A stretch of DNA of 64,000 nucleotides from Diorhabda sublineata (lineage: Eukaryota; Arthropoda; Insecta; Coleoptera; Chrysomelidae), in the NCBI RefSeq assembly GCF_026230105.1, contig NW_026614232.1, forward strand, positions 1 through 64,000, written 5' to 3'. This document shows positions 56,301 to 64,000 of the stretch, piece after piece. The notes under the pieces are model-generated. The model was not told the DNA's origin and did no database searches. It worked only from the letters and a program-made list of their open reading frames with translations. A program made the position numbers and the translations under genes. The stretch's first letter is position 1. The number at the start of each line of letters is the position of its first letter.

Positions 56301-57602
56301 CATACAACTTGTCTCAGCGTCCTTAACGCGGCCCATTATGGTCCAACCTAGGCTAGTTTCGATAGCAACCAAACCACAGCTTAATACCTCGCGCCTCCCG
56401 GTGAGTAGCTTTCCCGCGACGTCCGCTCCAACAAGAATGCCAATTGGGCCCTCTCTGTCGTCAGTCAACTCGATTTTCTTCTCGCGCAGTTCAGATACCC
56501 ATAGACCTTTAGGAATGGAGGGAATGGCGTGACAAATCTGTTCCGAGTCAAGAACTTCAAAGTTGCAGGAAAACGCACTCATCAAACTTTGCAGACGGAT
56601 CTTATAGCATTGATGCGTCTTGGGTTCAGTCTTGCTCCCACCAAACAATGCATGAACCAAGTTCTCAGTGCGGATCGGCTCATAGCGCATTCTGGTAGCC
56701 AGCGCTTGAGTTATATAACTTCTTTGAGAACCTGTGTCAATCAACAACCTGGTGGTGACAGGATTTTCTCCTTTCAAACGAACCCTCAACGTTTGCATCA
56801 AAACTGGTTCACTCTGGATACTAGCATAGTTGTGCTCTACATCGTTTTCTTTCTTCGTCGCCTTACTAATTTCAATAGTCGTTGAATTCTGGTTACGAGG
56901 AATTGGGCACACCACAGTAACATGAGGTTCAGCACAAACTAAGCAACACAGCTTTTCCTTACAAGGCCGTTTCCCGTGGAATTTTTTCAGACACTTAAAA
57001 TAGAGGCTTTTAGCTTTGAGGAGCTTAATTTTCTCCTCTTTGCTCTTGGCCCTCGCCTCTGAACACAATTCGGTATTGTGAGAATTTTTGCAAAAAATGC
57101 AACTGACATCTTCAGTGCCTTCAGTGGACTCAATACCAACTAGGTCAGCAGCTGTGGTGTACTTTCCAGTCGAGGACTTGACATTCCCAGCACTGCTCTT
57201 TGGTGCAGCGCTGGGGACAGAAAACGTGCTCCTAGCTAGCAGAAACCGCTCCTCGCTTTCAACCTCTCTCTTCAGAAAATCTCGCAACTTGACCATTTGA
57301 TCTGCAGCTTCAAAGAGGGATGATTCATCAATGCCGCACGACATCCGCTTACGCTCCCATTCCCGCAAAATTGACTCAGGAAGTGCGGATTCAATTAAAG
57401 GCGCGAGCATGCACGCGTATTTTTCTGATGTAACTCCCAAACTCTCCAAGGCCATTAGCTGGGTTTCTAGCTTGTCATGAAGCTGTGCGAGAGTCAAAGA
57501 AACTTTGCCCGATGCCTGTACCAAGACCAATGAGAGAAGCTCCCTAACATACAGCTCAATCAGCAATTCATCACGGCCAAAACGGAAACTATTTAATCGC
57601 AA
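53322..57602 (-). pseudogene. BEL/Pao gag-pol polyprotein, one nonsense codon
   Basis: 57602-54735 (955 residues) starts inside gag. Visible are gag-type DEL/coiled regions, two Cys/His clusters (CIFCKNSHNTELC, CLVCAEPHVTVVC) and protease LLIDTGSQRSYI near 56740. RT follows with GVISDIRKAFLQISV and YVDNCVTSV (YVDN form of YVDD) near 55500. The RNase H-like and Pao region then reads LLWDKKEDILRLN, RIFDPLGVCAPA and FWSDSSTALCWI. A TAA at about 54733, likely from a Glu codon, separates the integrase frame 54698-53322. That holds the zinc region (HTQNGHIGRQGLL, CVICRRYRAK), the core ISDTDFAGPLYLK, MYSDNGTNYKG and WGGFWERLIGILK (catalytic Glu). Otherwise it is strikingly well preserved. Confidence 0.9.
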
Positions 57603-57764
57603 CTATTTGAAGATTACACTGACTGACTTTTTAACTAAATAATTTTTATATATCAAATTTTTGACAAGACATGAGGTTACTACGACGTGATTAAAGCGAC
57701 AACAACTACAACCACTTACTTCACTATACCGACTACAACCATGACAGACACTAGTTCCACAACA
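57578..57764 (-). repeat. 5' LTR of BEL/Pao, truncated
   Basis: 187 bp, identical in most positions to the other LTR but joined at 57578 straight to coding sequence. The primer site and gag start are therefore gone. Confidence 0.72.
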
Positions 57765-57769
57765 GGTTC

Positions 57770-59039
57770 GTTTTCATCGAATTGTATTATTACCTCATCC
57801 TTTTCTTCTCTCTCATGGGTAATAACAGTATCATCGGAATTGCGTGTGATGGAGCGGTTTTTGTAAGTGGTAGCTAGTATTGAGACTATTTTGGACTTAT
57901 CTGTGGTTGTGCGTCCATCTTTCTCTAGCATGTGTATATTATGGTGCTTGTAACGTCCTGATATTTTTCTCACTTTTTCCCATACCTCCGTCATGGGTGT
58001 TTCAGAATTTATTGTAGAGACGTATTCTGTCCAGGATTTGCGTTTAGCAGTTTTTATTGTACGTCTAGCTTCGGCTCGGGTTTTCAAAAATTCGATTTTG
58101 TTCGCTGATGTATTGTGTCTTTTATATCTATTGAAAGCTTTTTTGTTGCTCTTTATTGCTGATTCGCAGTCACTATTCCACCACGGCACAGGATTTCGTC
58201 GTTTCAGACGTGTAGTTCTTCCGATTGATATGTTTGCTGCTCGATGAACAATACTAATAAGGTTTTCTAAAGCTTCGTCTATATCTGTTATAATTGTGTA
58301 ATTTGTCAAACTTTCTGATATAATTGTTTTGAAAAGTGCCCAGTTTGCTTTTTTTAAGTTCCATTTTGGATATAAGTCGTGATTGTGATTTGGTTTTCTA
58401 TTGTTATGAATGACGATTGGATAGTGGTCACTGTTGTAGGTATAGTCCATCCGATCCCAGGAAAGAGCTGGAGTCAAAGTTGGGTCACAGATAGTGAGGT
58501 CAATACATGAACCCTGTCCTGATTGTATGTTAAATCTAGTTGGCTTCCCATCATTTAAGATGGAGAGATTTGCGTCATCAAGAGTATCTCCTAGTAAGCG
58601 ACCTCTGTGGTTTATTGATGTTGATCTCCACAAGGTGTTATGGGCATTGAAATCTCCGACTATTATTCTAGGTTGATAATTCATTTAATTCTTTAGCATC
58701 TACTTGATATGCTGGAGGCATGTATACATTGCATATGTTTACTTTTGGCTTAGTGTGTAGTTCGATAGCTACGGCTTCAAGGTTTGTAAGAATCGTGATT
58801 TCTGCAGCGTGGAGAGATTTTTCCACAAATATTGCTACTCCTCCGCTAGCTATTTCAGCATTTATTCGGTTCTTGTAGAAGCTGTTAAATTGCCTGAGCG
58901 GTTCGTTGTTATTGTATTTGAAATTGGTTTCTTGAAGACAAATAACTTCGCATTTCTGTTTGGATAGGATGGTTTGCAACATTGGTAAGTTGTTATAAAA
59001 GCCATTGATATTCCATTGTAGTATAGATGTAAAGTCCAT
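57770..59039 (-). pseudogene. I-type LINE ORF2 N-terminus: AP endonuclease
   Basis: Starts MDFTSILQWNINGFYNNLP, the typical N-terminal strand of LINE endonucleases. Then ICLQETNFKYNN (catalytic Glu) and GVAIFVEKSLHA follow to 58668. After a small deletion and frameshift comes PRIIVGDFNAHNTLW (58684 on), then GSCIDLTICDPTL and YNSDHYPIVIHN (Asp-His pair). The linker continues to FDENEP, where the BEL element interrupts it. Apart from the one frame change the endonuclease looks complete. Confidence 0.87.
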
Positions 59040-59178
59040 GGGAATACGGGGAGAAAATATTAAAGTAAATTATTGGTTCAGTTAGTTAATATTTGTTTGA
59101 GATAATTCGCTTTCTGTTTCTGAGAGGTCCGTTTCTGGTATGTTCAATTGTAGGTGAGAAAACAGTTTCTTTTTGAGT

Positions 59179-60435
59179 TCAGTATCTGCTTTTGATAGAT
59201 CTGTGCTCAAAGAAAGGGTAAATTTTTGTTAGCATGTCTATTAATCCAGTAAAATCATTTGTGTAGTTCTTTATTATACTAATTGGATCAGATGAGCCGT
59301 AGACATTTTCAAAAAGGTCAGATATCTGGTTGTGGTCCAATATGAAAGGAGGATTCTGTTCTGAAATGACTTTTCCAATTGGTTCCATGAGAATTTCTGT
59401 AGAGATGTCTGGTTTATTTTTAGGCTTTTTACTTGGCCTATTTGGTTTGGGGAAAGACGGTTTCTTAGGGTTCTCTGATTTAATTCCTTCTGTTTGAGGG
59501 GGAGGAGTAATTATTTGCTCGTAGTTGCGTTTGGTGCTGTTTTGCGGAACTTCTTTTATGTTTATGGGGGGTACATTCTGGGAGTGAGATGTTATAGGGG
59601 TTTCTGATGGGATCTTAGTGTGTGCTTGTGGAGTATTGGCTTCGGTATTTTGGGGCTGCTGGGAAGGTTGAGTGGGGTTTTGTGGTAGTTCAGCTATTTG
59701 GGGTTGTTCATAAGTTTGTGATTGTGAGTTTCTACAGTTTGCTGCAGTATGACCTGGTTTTTTACATGTAAAACATAGTAGATGGTCTTGGGATAGGTAA
59801 ATTCTATAGCTGGTGTTCTCGTGTGTAATCATTAGACAGTCGGGTATTTGGATTGTCGATGGTGAAATAAAGATTTGTCTTCTGAAGCTGTAGATGTGGT
59901 TATATTCCGGAATTGTGGAGCAAATTTTAAGGAAAGACATTGGTGATAGTGTATTGAGACCTATTTTGTTAAGTTCATCGATTAGAGCTGAGTGTGGTAT
60001 GGTGGGGCATACATTTCAGAGTATCAATCTTTCGGAAGGTGTTATAAGCTTTCGGGCTTGGATCGAAGTGTTGTTGATAATGATCAGCCCTTTATGAAAG
60101 CTCATGAAGCGGTCTACAGTATCTTCATTTGCGAGGTACATGCATATTCTATTGTTTGATAGCCTCGATGTGAATAGTATATTTTTTGGACCGATTAGTT
60201 CGCCAAGTGATATCAGGTAATCTTGAATTTTCAGGTTATCAACAGCTGGAAAAACAATTGCTTGATGTTTTGTAGGAAATTGTGGTTGACTAAGTATAGA
60301 TGAGTATGTTTTTGTAGGGTTTATATTCTGAGAGCTTCTGTAGTCAGAAGTCCCAACATTTGTATTTTGCATCATTAATTTTAGAAATATTTCCGCTTTG
60401 ATTCTAGAGTGCGGACCTGTTTTGGCACAGGCCAC
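59179..60435 (-). pseudogene. I-type LINE ORF1: gag with one CCHC knuckle
   Basis: The likely start is MMQNTNVGTSDYRSS at about 60375. An RRM-like first part follows (AIVFPAVDNLKIQDYLISLG, NNRICMYLANEDTVDRFMSF). A TGA at about 60015 interrupts it, and the same frame continues from NVCPTIPHSALIDELN. Further on, LLCFTCKKPGHTAANCRNS is a classic CCHC knuckle, followed by a Pro/Gln/Thr-rich segment and a basic KPNRPSKKPKNKPD segment. The frame ends at 59179. Gag would coat LINE RNA. Confidence 0.83.
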
Positions 60436-60712
60436 TTCATATCAAGTTGATAAGAGCTGGTTTGTTTTTTTGTGAATTCTTCTTCCAAACCGGTGCGGTG
60501 TAGAATTGATAGCGCAGTGTGTAACAAATTCACTGTTTTAGTATGAATGTATGAGATTCTACTTACAGTAATGTCTCTGAGTTAAGAACACTTCTAAACG
60601 AATCTATCTATAGTTTCATAGATTTTAGGACTATGATAACTATCGAAAAAGTTATTTTTATAGGAACTGACACTTTCACTGTTAACGTTACGGTTGCCAG
60701 AGCCGGACTCCA
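60436..60712 (-). promoter_or_regulatory. I-type LINE 5' UTR
   Basis: About 300 bp from the duplicated target site to gag, beginning TTGGAGTCCGGCTCTGGC on the minus strand. An internal promoter is expected in a full-length element; no TATA motif is evident. Confidence 0.5.
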
Positions 60713-60724
60713 AATTGCGGTATT

Positions 60725-61200
60725 ATTTCAATTTGTTTTGATATTTTTAAATATTGGTCATTATTGTGAATAGACACGTTTCTCTTTACCTTCATTGTAT
60801 TTTAAGAAGGACTTTTATTTAATTTCGAAATTATATCTAAAGTGCTAAGCATCGACGAAAATAAATTTTTAACCATTTTGAAGTGGTACTTTTTTTTAAT
60901 AACAAACGTTGTTAGCAGTTATTAAATTATAGTAAAACTTCGGCGAAAGTTCGAAGTATACCTTAGTTAGTTATTTGTCAATTTTTTTCATTACATTCGA
61001 TTCGAAAATCTCGAAGAAACCAAGGTTTTTGAGGTTGGTTTGGTTTATGAGGTTCGTTTTTTAACTTAGTTCTATTCGTTCGTTCAGTCTTCCGTCCGCT
61101 TTATTTGAATGACTCCTCTTGTAACTCATTACACGCGAAAAATTAAAAGTCTTTTATACTTTTAAGTATATAGAGAGGTGAAATTTTATAAAACTAAATA
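60725..61200. other. H1 upstream spacer
   Basis: AT-rich, non-coding, no repeat recognised. It is probably original histone intergenic DNA. Confidence 0.5.
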
Positions 61201-61296
61201 TAAAAGTACATCCAATATATTTTTTTTTTTTTTATATATCAGTTTAGTGTAGTTTATCGACGATATAATAACTCTCAAGGTTGTTTGTTAGTAGTT
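61201..61296 (+). promoter_or_regulatory. H1 core promoter and 5' UTR
   Basis: A CCAAT motif lies at 61212-61216 (within TCCAATATAT), a T run follows, and TTTATATATC at 61231-61240 is a TATA box. AGTTTAGTGTAGTTT is a likely start region about 25 bp later. The protein start is ATG 61297, about 57 bp beyond the TATA box, fitting a short histone leader. An upstream TTG at 61285 is in frame but not a credible start. Confidence 0.55.
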
Positions 61297-62160
61297 ATGG
61301 CGGATACAGAAAATCAAACTTCGGTTGTAACCGCAACGTCTGCGTCTAATTCACCGCAGGTTTCGTCGTCTCCAATAAATAAAAAGGAAAAAAAAGCTAA
61401 AAATCCTAGGACCAAACCATCTCATCCACCGACTTCGGAAATGGTAAACAATGCAATCAAAGGTTTAAAGGAACGCGGAGGCTCATCTTTACAAGCAATT
61501 AAAAAGTACATTGCTGCCAATTACAAAGTTGATGCAGAAAAAGTAGCGCCATTCATCAAAAAATATTTGAAAGCATCTGTAGTATCGGGATCTTTGGTAC
61601 AAACTAAAGGTAAAGGAGCTTCCGGATCGTTCAAGTTAGCTTCGGCAACTTCGACTGGTGGTACTTCGGCTAAAACGAATGCTATTGACAAAAAGAAAAA
61701 GAAAACAGCCGCTTCTACTCCAGGCGTAACTAAATCCAAAAAAATTGTAACAGCAGCAAAACGAAATGCTATTATTGCAGGAGGAGGAGGAGTGGATAAA
61801 TCGAAAAGTATTAGGAAATCTATTAAAGGCAAAAAAACGACAGGTACAGCAGCGGCTTCCTTAAAAACTTCGACGACAACAACAACACCAACTACTGATA
61901 AGGAAGCCGTTAAAGTTGCCAAAAAAACAGACAAAAAATCTTCGGCTAAAGGAGGAGTCGCCGCCGCCGCTTCCAATACAGCCAGTGCCGCATCATCCGA
62001 AATTAAAACGAAGAATCCTACTAAAGCAAAAAAATCCAATAAAGGCAGTCCCACGAAAAAGCCGAAAGCACCAAAACCGACAACTGCGAAAGCAGCTGTT
62101 AGCAGCTCCTCTCCTAAAGCAAGAAAAGCCGCCGCCGCCGCTCCCAAAAAGAAGAAATAA
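61297..62160 (+). CDS. H1: Linker histone H1
   Basis: Encodes 287 residues. H1 binds linker DNA at the nucleosome entry/exit and compacts chromatin. The N-terminal tail is Ser/Thr/Ala-rich (MADTENQTSVVTATSASNSP). The winged-helix globular domain is at about residues 45-120: HPPTSEMVNNAIKGLKERGG, SSLQAIKKYIAANYKVD, APFIKKYLKASVVSGSLVQT, ending KGKGASGSFKL. The C-terminal tail is very rich in Lys, Ala, Ser and Thr, with AAAAPKKKK at the end. No intron. It is on the same strand as H2B. Its 3' stem-loop is not found before the Jk2 fragment at 62256. Confidence 0.97.
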   Translation: MADTENQTSVVTATSASNSPQVSSSPINKKEKKAKNPRTKPSHPPTSEMVNNAIKGLKERGGSSLQAIKKYIAANYKVDAEKVAPFIKKYLKASVVSGSLVQTKGKGASGSFKLASATSTGGTSAKTNAIDKKKKKTAASTPGVTKSKKIVTAAKRNAIIAGGGGVDKSKSIRKSIKGKKTTGTAAASLKTSTTTTTPTTDKEAVKVAKKTDKKSSAKGGVAAAASNTASAASSEIKTKNPTKAKKSNKGSPTKKPKAPKPTTAKAAVSSSSPKARKAAAAAPKKKK

Positions 62161-62255
62161 AAAGAATATTTTTTTCTGACAGAAAGATAGTACAACAATC
62201 AAGAATTATTATCGGACTGATGATGGGTACGACGACAATCGATGCCGTGACATGA
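62161..62255 (+). other. H1 3' flank without a histone stem-loop
   Basis: Only about 95 bp separate the stop from the Jk2 fragment. The canonical 16-base stem-loop is absent; there is only a weak TTTCT/AGAAA dyad at about 62171-62185. AATAAA overlaps the stop codon region. Confidence 0.6.
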
Positions 62256-63602
62256 CAATGAATGCGGTTACCCACGCCGCTGGTTACGGTACAATTATAA
62301 CCGTAAAAAGGGGGAATGAGGCGTTGTAGCGTTTCGGCTACTAGCGCCCGAGAAGTAGAGATGGCATTCATTATTGTTGTTGCCAGGATTTCAATTAGGA
62401 TTTTAGTGTCAGTAGACAGGTCTTAAGGGGTTTGAGGTTTTTCTAGGGTGAATGGGGCTGTATCCTGGGGGCTTTCGGAGTTTCAATCCTTTTCGGGCAG
62501 CGGGGGTGGAAGGCGGTGTGAGGTCAACCGCAATGTTTACAAGTAGGGGAGTTAGCTTTTGGGCATTTTTCTGGCTTGTGACCAGAAGCACCACAGGTTG
62601 GACAGATGGGTTTGGCATTGCAGGTGTCTGCGGAGTGGCCGGTAGATGAGCAACGGTTGCAATATTTGGGGACTGCGGGTATGGTGTTTGAATTTGAGCC
62701 TTCGAAGTAGTGCGAAAGCCCGTGGAAGTTTATACCCTTGGTTAGGGCGTGATGGTAGGCGGTTTCGGAATCTGTAATAATTCGGAACATGGATGTGGGT
62801 TTATTTGTGGATCTAGCTATGATCCTTCAAGTTTTTATGACAGGGAATTTCAGTATAGAGAGGATCTCCAGGAACTCTTCTTCGGTGTAAGATTGGTCTA
62901 CATTCTTGCAGACGAGAGAGAAGGTAGTTTTTTTGGTTTTAGTGGTTAGGGGTTTTTGGACTCGTTGGGGAGAGTTTATCGGGATTACGACGATTTTCTC
63001 GTCGCCTATAGCTTAACGTATTTTCCTTGCCAACGTTTCGTGATGAAACGTGGAAGGAATTTTGAGGAGGGCGGTTCCATTGGGGTTAGCTTTGAGAAAG
63101 CTCATTTGTCCCCTCAACAGCTCTTGCGTGTTGAGGAGATTGTAGAGCTCTCTCTGTGAGGTATATTTTGTTGGGAGGTTTCTCAGTTTCTCTGTTTGAA
63201 GTGGAGGACATTGAGCGGAGGTGTGAGATTGAGGTTGTTGTTGGGTAATGGCTTGGGATTGTTGGTGGGTTCTGGGGGTCTGGGGTTGTTGGTGGGTTCT
63301 GGGGGTCTGGGTTTGAGTTGGTGCCTGGGGTTTAGTGGCGTTTTGGGTAATTTTATTTGGCTTTTGGGTTTGAATTGGTGCTTGGGATTTAGTGGTCTTT
63401 TGGGTATTTTTTTGGCTTTTGAGGTATTGAGATTGACTTGGAAATTAGAGGGGGGATATTGGTTTTGGGGATCGCGCCTAGTCGGGTATAATCAACCCGC
63501 TGAGATTTAGAGCTGGACGATTTCTGCGAGACCCTAGATGCATAGGAATCCGCAGATGGTGCTGGTGAGGAGGTTCTACTATTCTCGAGTGATTTCCGTT
63601 GC
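62256..63602 (-). mobile_element. Jk2-4: LINE fragment covering gag
   Basis: Minus strand. It is truncated at the 3' side within the gag-ORF2 spacer (ATGAATGCGGTTACC, as at 14012) and at the 5' side within the gag N-terminus at TTTCCGTTG. It runs into the TeA-like segment at 63603. Both ends are broken, so no target duplication can be seen. Confidence 0.82.
62400..63600 (-). pseudogene. Jk2-4 gag remnant
   Basis: Right to left: the Ser-rich segment (SPAPSADSYASRVSQKSS) and PKTNIPPLISKSISIPQKP at 63389-63600. A Pro/Gln/Thr-rich stretch with a duplicated tract follows (two copies of GGTTGTTGGTGGGTTCTGGG-like sequence at about 63258-63305). Next come FHHETLARK-type residues near 63030-63090, MFRIITDSETAYHH (62790), CNRCSSTGHSADTC and CPTCGASGHKPEKC. 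Frame changes occur near 63400, 63160 and 62830. Confidence 0.78.
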
Positions 63603-64000
63603 GTCCAGAACAAGAAGCCAAGAGTGTATAGCCAACAGGCTAATCTCTTAACAAAAAGATAAGATATTCCAGAATCTCCCATAGACCTCAGGGGAGAGGA
63701 AGGATTCTACACGCGAAACTGCGACGTGAAAGAGGATGAGGACCTGTCGGAATTGACAGGGGGTGGTTGGAATGTTCTTGTTCGCACCCACTCGCGGATT
63801 TATCCGGGGGTGGATGCCTAGAGGGACGGGCTCGTCTCAAGGGAAATTGTGTGTGTGTGTGTAACTTCTCTCTACTGCTTCTAGGCTAGTAGTTTTTGTT
63901 CAGGAGTATTTCTCCTTCTAAAATTCGAGATCATACTGGGCTGGTTACGGTCCTGTTCAGTTTACGTTGAGTGAACATCTGTGACTGTGTAGTGAAGCGA
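63603..64000 (+). mobile_element. Start of another TeA-like element, leaving the window
   Basis: 63603-63869 is the distal half of the shared 3' segment (from CGTCCAGAACAAGAAGCC to the (TG)n tract). 63870-64000 is the TeA leader, nearly identical to the complement of 2890-3028 (GAACATCTGTGACTGTGTAG). It shows that the segment-leader junction recurs in plus orientation. A gag should follow to the right of the window. Confidence 0.75.

Larger units (their letters stand above)
52618..57764 (-). mobile_element. BEL/Pao LTR retrotransposon nested in the I-type LINE
   Basis: LTR-like repeats at 52618-52853 and 57578-57764 (LTR start TGTTGTGGAACTAG on the minus strand). The 5-bp duplication is GGTTC on the plus strand, at 52613-52617 and 57765-57769. 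Removing the element restores a continuous LINE frame (FDENEP then INLT). The pol polyprotein has BEL/Pao order with gag, aspartic protease, RT, RNase H-like region and integrase. There is a single nonsense codon, a deletion near the C terminus, and apparent loss of the 5' LTR 3' part, primer site and gag start. Confidence 0.9.
50165..60712 (-). mobile_element. I-type LINE with RNase H, full length, split by BEL/Pao
   Basis: Minus-strand element flanked by a 12-bp duplication AATTGCGGTATT (50153-50164 and 60713-60724). A poly(A) tail is seen as a T run just right of 50164. Order: 5' UTR, gag with one CCHC knuckle, AP endonuclease, RT with YADD, RNase H. The RNase H domain after RT and a single-knuckle gag fit the I group. 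Excluding the nested BEL/Pao (52618-57764) the element is about 5.4 kb. Several stops and deletions make it inactive. Confidence 0.9.

Overview
The window is animal nuclear DNA, almost certainly from an insect. Evidence: replication-type histone genes (H2B at 42838-43209 with a canonical 3' stem-loop, H1 at 61297-62160), a spliced hAT transposase, an insect-type endogenous retrovirus of the errantivirus kind (tRNA-Ser primer site, LTRs of the AGTTAC...TAAT type, env remnant), BEL/Pao and Ty3/gypsy elements, jockey-clade and I-type LINEs, and TTAGG-like motifs. I cannot name the order or species. Intact genes are few: I see two well-supported host genes. Nearly everything else is transposable elements, mostly broken and often nested, so the region looks like heterochromatin around a degraded part of a histone locus.

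I use working names. TeA is a jockey-clade LINE with ORF1 (gag) and ORF2 (endonuclease plus RT). TeB is a gag-only relative sharing the TeA 3' segment and leader architecture. Jk2 is a second jockey-type LINE. Layout: 1-10690 is a head-to-tail minus-strand array TeA-1, TeB-1, TeB-2 (fragment), TeA-2. 10691-10986 is a 149-bp satellite. 10987-14912 is Jk2-1 (minus). 14913-20460 is AT-rich, mostly unassigned DNA with a GNAT-like gene remnant, a (TA)n tract and a MITE-like element. 20461-23828 is a deleted gypsy (minus). 23829-29273 is 149-bp satellite holding Jk2-2, which holds a second deleted gypsy (24638-27039). 29274-36345 is Jk2-3 (plus) holding a 3281-bp hAT (29866-33146). 36345-42773 is a plus-strand array TeA-3, TeB-3 that ends next to the H2B promoter. 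42774-43602 is H2B and its 3' flank. 43603-49655 is the errantivirus-like provirus. 50165-60712 is a full-length I-type LINE (minus) interrupted by a BEL/Pao element (52618-57764). 60713-62250 is H1 and flanks. 62256-63602 is a Jk2 fragment, and 63603-64000 begins another TeA-like element that leaves the window.

Without the insertions, H2B and H1 would be only about 1.5 kb apart, on the same strand, as expected for neighbours in a histone repeat. The most interesting system is the TeA/TeB pair: an autonomous gag-pol LINE and a gag-only LINE with shared 3' UTR and similar structured leaders, arranged head to tail, formally like TAHRE/HeT-A/TART at Drosophila telomeres. Whether this array is telomeric cannot be told from the window. 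Several nested insertions can be dated relative to one another because exact target-site duplications, and in two cases an empty site, are visible.
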